Source: Deltaproteobacteria bacterium
GTDB taxonomy: Bacteria; Desulfobacterota; Desulfarculia; Adiutricales; Adiutricaceae
DNA length: 8,479 bases
Direction of reading: 5' to 3'
Assembly (NCBI GenBank): GCA_031278835.1
Contig: JAITJP010000025.1
Span: forward strand, 1-8,479
Below the pieces are notes generated by a model, which worked only from the letters and a program-made list of their open reading frames with translations, was not told the DNA's origin and made no database searches. Numbering within the stretch: the first letter of the stretch is position 1; each line of letters opens with the position of its first letter. The position numbers were made by a program, and so were the translations under genes. Shown piece after piece: positions 1 to 6,261 of this stretch.

Positions 1-305
1 CCGCTTGGCCCCAAAAAACTATCCAAGCTATGCTTATTGATGTAAGCGTTTTCATGGTAACACTTGCATTGAACGGCCCAGTAGTCGCCATCAATAGTCT
101 TGGCCACCAAGTCAATGCCAATATCGCGCCCGCTTATCTCATCTCGGAAAGGAAAATCTCGCCAAAGCCAGACCCGCTCAAAACATTGCTCATAGACTTG
201 GTAGGTCTTGAGAAAATTAACCATGAGTTTTTCGAAACTGGCGCCCTTGTCTCTTTCGGAAGTGGCTTGGTTTCTGTATTTATTTAAAATTTTAGAAAAG
301 GACAT
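1..305 (-). CDS. Type ISP restriction enzyme / predicted helicase, N-terminal nuclease domain (partial, runs off left edge)
   Basis: Only the first 101 codons are present; the rest lies beyond position 1. An in-frame TAG sits directly before the ATG at 305, so the start is fixed, although no strong Shine-Dalgarno is visible. Visible pattern: SERDKGASFEKLMVNFLKTY (residues 16-35), VWLWRDFPFRDE (45-56), GRDIGIDLVAK (59-69), YWAVQCKCY (75-83) and NKHSLDSFLGPSG (90-102). This matches, from memory of the family, the N-terminus of COG4889-type proteins such as the Type ISP restriction-modification enzymes LlaGI and LlaBIII: an Mrr-like PD-(D/E)xK nuclease followed by helicase, methyltransferase and target-recognition parts. 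The likely metal-binding and catalytic residues are Asp65 and the Gln79-x-Lys81 pair. Whether the helicase and methyltransferase domains follow cannot be seen, so a methylase-free helicase-nuclease is also possible. It would act on foreign DNA in the cytoplasm. Confidence 0.82.
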   Translation of the reverse strand, partial: MSFSKILNKYRNQATSERDKGASFEKLMVNFLKTYQVYEQCFERVWLWRDFPFRDEISGRDIGIDLVAKTIDGDYWAVQCKCYHENAYINKHSLDSFLGPS

Positions 306-357
306 CTATTTTTGAATCCAAATAATAAGGAGAAACGGCGTGAAGGCGGGGTTTGGC

Positions 358-386
358 CTGATAGCTCAGGGCGAAAATTAAGTCAA
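358..386 (-). promoter_or_regulatory. Predicted sigma70-type promoter of the Type ISP-like gene
   Basis: On the minus strand a -35 box TTGACT (381-386, 5 of 6 consensus) and a -10 box TATCAG (358-363, 4 of 6) are separated by exactly 17 bases. A run of A/T-only sequence lies immediately upstream of the -35 (about 387-407) and could act as an UP element. Transcription would begin near 351, leaving a leader of about 45 bases before the ATG at 305. Read by eye only. Confidence 0.5.
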
Positions 387-1036
387 TTTTAAAATTTTTT
401 AAAATTTCACTTGGTTTGGAAGCTCTATTTGAGATATGGTAATTTTTTGGCGTTTTTTAAAACAGAGAGATTCTAATAACTTCTTTCATTATGAGATTGT
501 AACGAAATGTTACTCAAATATCAAGCCCTTCAAAAAAGTTTTTAAATCAAAAACCCAAAATAATAAAATTCACCCCCAGGCCTGGTTTTTTTTCTGCGCT
601 CGGCGCCCAAATCAGCCCTTCTGGCGACTAGGCGTTTTAAGGGCCCTAATAGCCCCACAGAGCTCATGGACCCAGTAACCCCTACTATTTAATCAGATTC
701 GACCTTGAATAAGCTCTATGAGGCGATTAGGGCCGTTCACGGGCCCGTTTGCGGAGGGGCTGAGAAGTGTTTTTTTTGGTCTTGGAATCGATTGACTTAG
801 TCAACTAGCCTCCAAAACAATTTTGGCCATGAAGGATAGGGATTTTTGTGAACTCAGTTGTTTATTTTTAAAAAAAGTAAGTGAACGGCAACGGCAGAGA
901 CTGGCTGGTTAAGTTTAATTCCCAACCGAGCGCCAAGTGACCATTACCAATTGAGGTTAGATTGGTCAAGATTACTCGTAATGATGGATTGGGCTGGTTT
1001 AGTAGGCTTGGTTTTAGGGTTAAATTTTAGGGGCGT
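387..1036. other. AT-rich intergenic spacer without a convincing gene
   Basis: About 650 bases between engB and the promoter of the Type ISP-like gene. No tRNA-like T-arm, CRISPR repeat or recognisable protein was found. Open frames here have low-complexity or shadow-like translations. It holds a small palindrome TTGACttaGTCAA (792-804) and a hairpin ACCAAT/ATTGGT (946-966). A GGGCC/GGCCC hairpin lies near 727-743. None is followed by a convincing T-run on the minus strand, so the engB terminator was not located. A stretch near 693-800 keeps a short open minus frame that might be a gene remnant. Confidence 0.5.
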
Positions 1037-1681
1037 TTATAGGGAATGGCTTGCTTGGATAAGTTCTTGGCGGGCTTTGACTAGGGCTATGAGGTCTTCT
1101 CGGCCTTGGCCGTTTAGGGCCGAAAAGGCCAGGGGGTGAGATAAGCCGCCTAGCTGTTTGGCCAGATCCGCCAGGGCGGTTTTAATTTTGGTGGTGGAGA
1201 GTTTGTCGGCTTTGGTGGCGATGATTTGAAAGGGAATGTTTAGGTCGGTTAGCCAGCGGGTCAGATCTTTTTCTTCTTTTTGCGCGGAGCGCCTGATGTC
1301 AAGGAGAAGTAAGCCCAGGCGGTTGGGGCGGGCCAGGGCAAGATAGTCGCCGATCATGTTCTCCCAGCTTTTGACCATGGCTTTGGGGGCGGCGGCGTAA
1401 CCGTAACCGGGCAGATCGACCACGGTCAGGGGCTCTGCAGTTGGGCTCCAGGTCACGGAAAAAAAATTTAAAAGTCTGGTCCGTCCCGGGGTGGAGGAAG
1501 TTTTGGCCAAGCCCTTTCGACCAAGCCAGCGGTTAATCAGGGAAGACTTGCCGCAATTGGAGCGGCCCATCATGATTACTTCCAGGCCTAGCGGAGGGGG
1601 ATACTGGTTTATCTCGGTGGCTGAAGTGATAAACTCGGCCCGGTGGGCCGGCGGGGTGATTTGGGGTTCTGGGCGGGCCAT
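1037..1681 (-). CDS. engB: EngB / YihA / YsxC ribosome-biogenesis GTPase
   Basis: A 214-residue TRAFAC-class GTPase of the EngB family, which binds GTP and helps assemble the large ribosomal subunit in the cytoplasm. All G motifs are visible in order: G1 GRSNCGKSS (39-47), G2 region STPGRT (63-68), G3 DLPGYGYA (89-96), G4 TKADK (156-160) and G5 SALNG (187-191). The family usually has GRSNVGKSS; here Cys43 replaces Val, a tolerable substitution. Length is normal for the family (about 200). The ATG at 1681 shares its first base with the TGA stop of the upstream aminotransferase (TGATG), implying translational coupling. It is the last gene of a three-gene unit with the aminotransferase and the TPR lipoprotein; no functional link to them is evident. 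Confidence 0.96.
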   Translation of the reverse strand: MARPEPQITPPAHRAEFITSATEINQYPPPLGLEVIMMGRSNCGKSSLINRWLGRKGLAKTSSTPGRTRLLNFFSVTWSPTAEPLTVVDLPGYGYAAAPKAMVKSWENMIGDYLALARPNRLGLLLLDIRRSAQKEEKDLTRWLTDLNIPFQIIATKADKLSTTKIKTALADLAKQLGGLSHPLAFSALNGQGREDLIALVKARQELIQASHSL

Positions 1682-2883
1682 CAGGCGCCTTTGGGGGAGC
1701 CGGCCACTTTTGACTCCCTGGCGGAAATGAAATCAGACAGGCGGTTTAGGCCCTCGACAATGTTTTCTTCGCTCGTGGCGTAAGAAAAACGCAAAAAACC
1801 CTCGGCCCCGGAACCAAACTCAATGCCAGGGGTCAGGCCCACGGCCACCTGGTTAAGAATATCAAAAACCAAACTCTTGGAATCCGGGTTAAGGTGATCG
1901 GCCCTGGCCAGGACGTAAAAAGCCCCGGCCGGATCGCTCATAAGGCCCAGGCCCAGGCTTCTTAGGCCTTCGATTAGGACTTTTCGGCGGCCATCGTAAA
2001 CGGCGCGCATTTTTAAAACATCTGGCCAAGCCTGTCTTAAAGCCACCGAGGCGGCCTTTTGGGCGGCGGCGTTGGTGGAGATGACGAAATTTTGGGACAT
2101 ACTAAGAATGGGCCTGACCATTTCGGGGGGAAGGATCAAATAGCCCACCCGCCAACCGGTCATGGCGTAAGCCTTGGAAAAACCGCCCACCACCACGGCC
2201 CGGTCGGTATATTCCAAAATAGTGTGATCCCTTTCGTCAAGGTAACTTAAACCATGGTAAATCTCGTCGGAAATAATTAGCCGGTCAAGCTCAGCCAGGC
2301 CTTTTAAGTGTTCCGGACCCAAGACGGCCCCGGTGGGATTGGCCGGTGAATTTATAAGTATGGCCTTAATTGACGGATCAAGTTTTTTCTTAACGTCGTC
2401 TGGGTTAATCCTAAAGCCTTCACTTTCCCTGACCGGAGAAAAAACCACCCGGCCCCCAAAAAACTTGACCAAATTTGGGTAACAACAATAGGCCGGGTCA
2501 GACATCAAAACCGCCTCACCTGGCTCCAAAAGGGCCCCAAACAAAAGCAGCAAGCCTGGGGAAGTTCCGGGACAAATCAAAAACCTGTCCGGGTCGATAT
2601 CCACCCCGTAGCGCTCCTTATAATGCCAACTAAGGGCTTCCCTAAGTTCGGGATCGCCCTGGGAGTGACCGTATTTAAAGGACCCGGAGGTCAAGGCTTT
2701 TTCCATGGCCTCGACTATGACTTGGGGAGTTCTAAAGTCAGGTTCACCCACCTCCATGTGGATTACCTTTCGACCGGCCCTTTCCAGGCGTTGGGCGGCG
2801 TCCATAACCTCCATGACCATAAAGGGGCTGACCGAAAGGGCCCGTTGGGCCATGTTTATTTGAAATCTATCCATGATCGTCAC
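1681..2883 (-). CDS. Pyridoxal-phosphate-dependent aminotransferase, class I/II (AspC-like)
   Basis: A fold-type I aminotransferase that transfers an amino group between an amino acid and a 2-oxo acid in the cytoplasm. Landmarks, counted from the GTG: GEPDFRTP (46-53), YGHSQGDPELREA (71-83), NPTG with Asn182, DEIYHG with Asp206 and Tyr209, the PLP Schiff-base Lys237 in GFSKAYAMTGWRVGY, and the carboxylate-binding Arg365 in LRFSYA. At 400 residues it is full length. The substrate cannot be read from sequence; aspartate, alanine or aromatic amino acids are possible. The frame opens with GTG at 2883, overlapping the upstream TPR gene's TGA (GTGA). An ATG three codons later at 2874 is an equally plausible start and would give 397 residues. 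Downstream, its stop touches the engB start. Confidence 0.93.
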   Translation of the reverse strand: MTIMDRFQINMAQRALSVSPFMVMEVMDAAQRLERAGRKVIHMEVGEPDFRTPQVIVEAMEKALTSGSFKYGHSQGDPELREALSWHYKERYGVDIDPDRFLICPGTSPGLLLLFGALLEPGEAVLMSDPAYCCYPNLVKFFGGRVVFSPVRESEGFRINPDDVKKKLDPSIKAILINSPANPTGAVLGPEHLKGLAELDRLIISDEIYHGLSYLDERDHTILEYTDRAVVVGGFSKAYAMTGWRVGYLILPPEMVRPILSMSQNFVISTNAAAQKAASVALRQAWPDVLKMRAVYDGRRKVLIEGLRSLGLGLMSDPAGAFYVLARADHLNPDSKSLVFDILNQVAVGLTPGIEFGSGAEGFLRFSYATSEENIVEGLNRLSDFISARESKVAGSPKGA

Positions 2884-3665
2884 TCAAAACCAAGAACTCT
2901 TCTGGCCTTTCTTTGGGCTTCTATGGCCCTGGGGGTGTTTGGAGACAAAAGCACCACCTGCCCGTAGGCCTCGGCGGCGTCGTCTTTTTTGCCGGCTTTC
3001 TCATAGGCCTCGCCAAGCAGGTAATAGGCGTCAGCGTAGCTAGGATCAAGCTTAACGGCGTTAAGCAAATAATCTATGGTTTCCGTGGTCTTGCCTTGGT
3101 TAAAAAATAACTGGGCCAGCCTATAGTAGGGAGGCGCGTACTGGGGACTCAAGGTCAATATCTGCCGATAAATGGCCTCGGCTTCTTTGAAGTTACCTTG
3201 GATCTGTTCGATGGTTCCCAAATTAAACTGAGGCAACCAAGGCCGAGAATAAGTCGTGTCTTTTAGGCAATACTCAAATTCTTGCTTGGCTTGGTCAAAT
3301 TGTTTAAGGTCCATATAGACCAGACCCAGGTTATTGTGGATTTCCGTCTTAGAGGGGTCCTTGGCCAAGGCCCTGGTGTAGTAATCGATGGCTTTATCGT
3401 AATCCTGGCGAGAGTAATAAGTCAAACCCAAATACGTTAAAACTTCCATATTATTTGGATCAATTTGTTCGGCCTTGGATAGCTCGCTTAGGGCTCCGGC
3501 CAAATCTTTCTGAAGCAACAATATTCTGCCAAGATTTATATGAGCCCCCATTTGTTGTTCCGGGGAAGCGGCGACCGGACCGGATCTTTGGCCGCCGGAG
3601 CAGCCAATCAATCCGACCAAGCCCAATAACAGTAGACTCAGTATCAAGAAAAAATGGCCTCTCAT
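2880..3665 (-). CDS. TPR-repeat lipoprotein, PilF/PilW-like
   Basis: A 261-residue exported lipoprotein. The N-terminus has a hydrophobic signal (about residues 4-21) ending in the lipobox LIGC, so Cys22 should be lipidated; Ser23 at +2 favours the outer membrane. The rest is roughly six tetratricopeptide repeats (about 39-72, 73-106, 107-140, 143-176, 177-210, 211-244) with the usual G-Y-A-P pattern, for example DYDKAIDYYTRALAKDP. The layout resembles PilF/PilW, the pilotin-type TPR lipoproteins that help secretin assembly in type IV pili, but no pilus genes are in view, so only a scaffold role in the periplasm is supported. A good ribosome-binding site, GGAGG at 3675-3679, lies 9 bases before the ATG. 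It is first in the unit with the aminotransferase and engB. Confidence 0.88.
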   Translation of the reverse strand: MRGHFFLILSLLLLGLVGLIGCSGGQRSGPVAASPEQQMGAHINLGRILLLQKDLAGALSELSKAEQIDPNNMEVLTYLGLTYYSRQDYDKAIDYYTRALAKDPSKTEIHNNLGLVYMDLKQFDQAKQEFEYCLKDTTYSRPWLPQFNLGTIEQIQGNFKEAEAIYRQILTLSPQYAPPYYRLAQLFFNQGKTTETIDYLLNAVKLDPSYADAYYLLGEAYEKAGKKDDAAEAYGQVVLLSPNTPRAIEAQRKARRVLGFE

Positions 3666-3991
3666 GTGGGGGTACCTCCAAAAAGGGCAAGGTTTTTTAA
3701 TCCTTTCCCTAGGCTTGGCCGACCAAAAGGCCCAGGCTCTCGCCTAAGCGATGATCGGACAATTAATATATTAAATGATTCTTCACGGGCCAATTAACTA
3801 TATCTTTAGAACTAAAATTTTAGGTAAAGGCATTGGTTAGTTTAGATTTATTAACTAAACAAATTTACCAAAGCCACTTTAGTCAGAGAAGTAATTGCTA
3901 AAGAAACATATTAGTTTCAACAAGCTAATTTAAACAAAAGACTTAGTATTTAAAAATTAAGTCTTTAAAAGTCAAGATATCAAGTTATCGT
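3666..3991. other. AT-rich spacer between the TPR operon and hisG
   Basis: 326 bases with no gene. The right end holds the predicted hisG terminator. The left end must hold the promoter of the TPR operon, but no pair of -35/-10 boxes with acceptable spacing stood out. A perfect 12-base palindrome TTAATATATTAA lies at 3763-3774, about 100 bases upstream of the TPR start, and could be a regulatory site or simply AT-rich DNA. A GTTTAG/CTAAAC hairpin lies at 3840-3860. Confidence 0.5.
3937..3966 (-). terminator. Predicted terminator downstream of hisG
   Basis: A perfect 9-base inverted repeat, AAAGACTTA (3937-3945) and TAAGTCTTT (3958-3966), with a 12-base A/T loop, begins 25 bases past the hisG stop. 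On the minus strand the stem runs into TCTTTTGTTT, a T-rich tail. The stem is AT-rich, so termination may be weak. Confidence 0.5.
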
Positions 3992-4903
3992 TTAAATAAC
4001 TTTGTTTAGCGGATACTCGATAATACCTTCGGCCCGGTTTTCGATCAAAATGGGAATCAGTTCCCTGACGATTTTCGAAGAAACCACGGTTTCCACGCTT
4101 AGCCAAGAACTCTTGTAGAGATGGGCTATGGTCGGGGCGTTTAAGCTGGGCAGGATCCTAACCACGTTTTCCACGTCTTCTTCCCGGACGTTCATTTTGA
4201 GGCCGACCAAGCCCTCGGCGTCAAGGGCGCCCTTTAGCAATAAGGCCAATTGATCGATCTTGGCTTTTTTAAATGGATCGGTCAAAGATTTGGAATTGGC
4301 GATTAGTTCGGTGTGGGTGACCAGGATCTCGTCGATGATCTTAAGACCGTGGGCCTTAATGGTGCTGCCGGTTTCCGTCACCTCGACTATGGCGTCGGCC
4401 AGACCAGAAACCACCTTGGCCTCGGTAGCCCCCCAGGAAAATTCCACGTTAACCTTAAGCCCTCGATCCTCAAACCAACGTTTGGTCACCCCGGGCAGTT
4501 CCGTGGCCACGGTTTTACCTTGTAAATCATTGGCCGAGCGATAAGGCCCGTCTCCGGCCACGGCCAAAACCCATTTGGCCGTGGAGGGGGTGGCTTTGGA
4601 GTAAATCAGATCGGCCACCACTTCGACCTTACTTTGGTTTTCCAGACGCCAATCTTTTCCGGCCAAACCGCAGTCCAAAATGCCTTGCTCTACGTATCGA
4701 CTCATTTCCTGAGATCTAGACAAAGTGCACTCGATCTCCGGATCGTCAATGCCGGGAAAATAATTTCTGGAACCAATGTTGACCCGCCAACCGGAACGAG
4801 CGAACAAACCAAGGGTATATTGTTCCAGCGAGCCTTTGGGTAGGCCCAACTTAAGGACACCTTTGGGCGGGTGAACTTCAACGTGTTTATCCGAGGACTT
4901 CAT
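3992..4903 (-). CDS. hisG: ATP phosphoribosyltransferase, long form (HisG)
   Basis: Catalyses the first committed step of histidine synthesis, joining ATP and PRPP to phosphoribosyl-ATP. The 303-residue protein has the N-terminal LGLPKGSL motif (19-26), the PRPP-binding region DAIVEVTETGSTIKAHGL (170-187), and a C-terminal extension from about residue 222 to the typical ending EGIIEYPLNKVI. That extension is the ACT-like domain through which long-form enzymes are feedback-inhibited by histidine, so no HisZ partner is needed. The frame is open upstream to 5002, but I start at the ATG at 4903. It has GGAG (4911-4914) 7 bases upstream, and the extra residues would be the antisense-frame shadow of hisI. 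It overlaps the end of hisI by 17 bases, suggesting coupled translation. Confidence 0.96.
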   Translation of the reverse strand: MKSSDKHVEVHPPKGVLKLGLPKGSLEQYTLGLFARSGWRVNIGSRNYFPGIDDPEIECTLSRSQEMSRYVEQGILDCGLAGKDWRLENQSKVEVVADLIYSKATPSTAKWVLAVAGDGPYRSANDLQGKTVATELPGVTKRWFEDRGLKVNVEFSWGATEAKVVSGLADAIVEVTETGSTIKAHGLKIIDEILVTHTELIANSKSLTDPFKKAKIDQLALLLKGALDAEGLVGLKMNVREEDVENVVRILPSLNAPTIAHLYKSSWLSVETVVSSKIVRELIPILIENRAEGIIEYPLNKVI

Positions 4904-5255
4904 ATTGATTCTCCGAAAGGTGCTTGTAGTGGAAGCAAGATCTTTTTCCCGTATGGCAAGCCACTCCGCCGACCTGTTCGATCTTGACGACGATGGCGTC
5001 AAAATCGCAATCGAGGTAAATTTCTTTCACGATCTGGACGTGACCAGAACTACCGCCTTTATGCCAAAGTTCTTTTCGAGAACGGCTCCAGTAATGGACC
5101 TGCCCGGTCTCCAAAGTCTTTTGGTAAGACTCGCGGTTCATATAGGCCAGCATCAAGATTTCGCCGGTATTGGCGTCCTGGGCCACGGCCGGTACCAGAC
5201 CTCCGGACTTATCAAAATCCGGTTCTAACTTCTTAATCTCCAAGGGTTCGGACAT
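4887..5255 (-). CDS. hisI: Phosphoribosyl-AMP cyclohydrolase (HisI)
   Basis: Opens the adenine ring of phosphoribosyl-AMP, the third step of histidine synthesis. The 122-residue protein is the stand-alone cyclohydrolase without a fused HisE pyrophosphohydrolase domain. Visible motifs: YWSRSRKELWHKG (55-67), GSSGHVQ (68-74), the Mg-binding DCDFDA (82-87), and the zinc-site ACHTGKRSCF (99-108) with Cys100 and Cys107; the third zinc cysteine would be Cys83. A TTG one codon earlier (5258) also opens the frame, but the ATG at 5255 sits 5 bases after a strong GGAGGAG, whereas the TTG would be only 2 bases away. It is first in a two-gene unit with hisG; hisE and the other his genes are elsewhere. 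Confidence 0.96.
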   Translation of the reverse strand: MSEPLEIKKLEPDFDKSGGLVPAVAQDANTGEILMLAYMNRESYQKTLETGQVHYWSRSRKELWHKGGSSGHVQIVKEIYLDCDFDAIVVKIEQVGGVACHTGKRSCFHYKHLSENQYEVLG

Positions 5256-5260
5256 CAAAA

Positions 5261-5267
5261 CTCCTCC
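5261..5267 (-). promoter_or_regulatory. Ribosome-binding site of hisI
   Basis: GGAGGAG on the minus strand, 5 bases before the ATG at 5255. Its position decides the start in favour of the ATG rather than the in-frame TTG at 5258. Confidence 0.8.
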
Positions 5268-5287
5268 AGAAAAAATATGATCTGCAT

Positions 5288-5317
5288 ATTATAGCCCACC
5301 TGACAAGGTTTAAGCAA
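5288..5317 (-). promoter_or_regulatory. Predicted promoter of the hisI-hisG unit
   Basis: A perfect -10 box TATAAT (5288-5293, minus strand) with a weak -35 candidate TTGCTT (5312-5317) 18 bases upstream. Transcription would begin near 5281, leaving a leader of only about 26 bases, too short for a his-leader attenuator. No histidine-rich leader peptide was seen. Confidence 0.5.
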
Positions 5318-5660
5318 TGACTTTGTAGTAATTATCTAAAAATATTAAATAAAATTATCAAGTTTTTCCGCCTCGGTCTATTTTCTAACCTGCTCCCACA
5401 CCCAGCCCTAAACTTAAAACCCAGTTTTAAAAAAAGGCCAAGACAGCCCCAAAAAAACTCGCTAAGACGCCCTAGCCCTAAGGAGCTTTCGGGGTATTAG
5501 TGAAAAGGCTTAAGTATTTTCGCTAGGAAAAAAAACATCGAGGGGCAAAAAATTTTTTTTTGGACACATCTAGAGAGCGGCCGCGAAAAAGGTAGGTATA
5601 AGTAAATAAGTTTAGCCTTAATTGGCCAAGGGACTTGCCAGTGTGGGGGCACGGTTGGAG

Positions 5661-5684
5661 AAAAAAAGGCCAATATTCCTGGCC
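5661..5684 (-). terminator. Predicted intrinsic terminator below the Sel1 cluster
   Basis: On the minus strand GGCCA (5684-5680), a 7-base loop and TGGCC (5672-5668) form a GC-rich 5-bp stem followed directly by seven T residues (5667-5661). It is about 150 bases past the last Sel1-derived frame. The stem is short but the geometry is classical. Confidence 0.55.
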
Positions 5685-5803
5685 AGTCAGGGTTTTCGAA
5701 AATTATTTGGTAGATTTGACAAGGCCAAAAATTAAAAAAGTTAAGTATTTAAGTTATAAAATTACCTTTAGCCAATAGTACAAGGGCCTTTGGTAAATTC
5801 AAT

Positions 5804-5836
5804 AAAAAAAAGGCTGGCCAAATTAAACCATGGCCA
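5804..5836 (-). terminator. Possible terminator abutting the Sel1 pseudogene stop
   Basis: Two TGGCCA copies (5831-5836 and 5815-5820), each self-complementary, can pair across a 10-base loop. On the minus strand the stem is followed by GCC and then eight T residues (5811-5804). It starts one base after the TAA of the decayed Sel1 frame. Confidence 0.4.
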
Positions 5837-6229
5837 TTAAAAAATGGCCGAAGGCTCAAGAGAGTCAAAATTTTCTCTAATTTTAGAGACGATCCTTAAA
5901 AAATTAAGGTGAACTGACCTTTTTTTTTCTTTTTTTTGCGAATTAGCCTTTTTTAATCTTTTCAACAGGCTTACGGGGATCGGCCAACCCAAAGAGGCCA
6001 ACTCGGAAAGACCTTGCTCGGCTTTGATTCTGTCTCTAGGCCAGCCGAATAAAGCAAATTCCATGATTATTTTCGCTATGAAGCCTTCAATATCGTCTTA
6101 TTTAGCGACGGCCTGGAAATAGGATCAGGCCTTTGTGGCCTTTAGAGGCATTATCAGGCCCTCCGAAAACAGGTATCCGTAGGACAACAGAGTTTCTGGA
6201 TCATGGTGGTTCTTTAAAGTTAATGAGAT
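5837..6229 (-). pseudogene. Decayed, 5'-truncated Sel1-repeat paralogue
   Basis: Translating the minus strand from 6229 gives a continuous alignment in one frame to the C-terminal third of the two neighbouring Sel1 proteins. DPETLLSYGYLFSEGL matches DPEALIAYGALYWEGL of the edge copy. YFQAVAK-stop-DDIEGFIAKI matches YFDLAADQDDIEAFVAKI of the intact copy. LSELASLGWPIP matches LSELAARGWPYP. Two in-frame stops interrupt it: TGA at 6125-6127 and TAA at 6098-6100. The TAA is explained by a single CAA-to-TAA change at the position of Gln299 in the intact copy. Everything upstream of the fourth repeat is missing, and stops precede 6229. An ATG at 6064 leaves a 75-codon open frame, but it begins mid-repeat and is unlikely to be a real gene. 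It contains a slippage-prone tract (T9-C-T8 on the plus strand, 5920-5937) and ends in a unique basic tail. Confidence 0.8.
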
Positions 6230-6261
6230 TTATCACCAACTTTTGAAGAAATACTTAAAAA

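Larger units (their letters stand above)
5318..5836. other. AT-rich spacer rich in homopolymer runs and GGCC sites
   Basis: About 520 bases between the his promoter and the decayed Sel1 copy. No open frame with protein-like content and no RNA gene was recognised. It contains an A6T9 tract near 5547-5561 and eight GGCC tetranucleotides, far more than such an AT-rich sequence should contain. Two hairpins with T-runs on the minus strand (listed separately) suggest that transcription of the Sel1 cluster ends here. Confidence 0.5.

Noticed and set aside
30..287. Plus-strand open frame of 85 codons
   Set aside because: It is antisense to the clearly recognisable Type ISP-like N-terminus and has no protein-family features.
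576..593. CCAGGCCTGG palindrome followed by eight T on the plus strand
   Set aside because: It resembles a terminator, but a 10-base palindrome leaves only a 3-bp stem with a 4-base loop, and no plus-strand gene precedes it.
436..678. Plus-strand open frame of 80 codons in the left spacer
   Set aside because: No ribosome-binding site, a low-complexity translation rich in Lys, Phe and Asn, and a tail crossing a T8 tract; nothing recognisable.
4904..5002. Upstream extension of hisG to 5002
   Set aside because: The extra 33 residues overlap hisI in another frame, do not resemble HisG, and the ATG at 4903 has a properly spaced GGAG.
5255..5400. Histidine attenuator or riboswitch upstream of hisI
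   Set aside because: The predicted leader is only about 26 bases and no His-codon run or stable alternative hairpins were seen.
5569..5584. Adjacent XbaI (TCTAGA) and NotI (GCGGCCGC) sites resembling a cloning polylinker
   Set aside because: The flanks on both sides are ordinary AT-rich spacer with no vector sequence; NotI-like sites are less surprising given the GGCC excess. Treated as chance.
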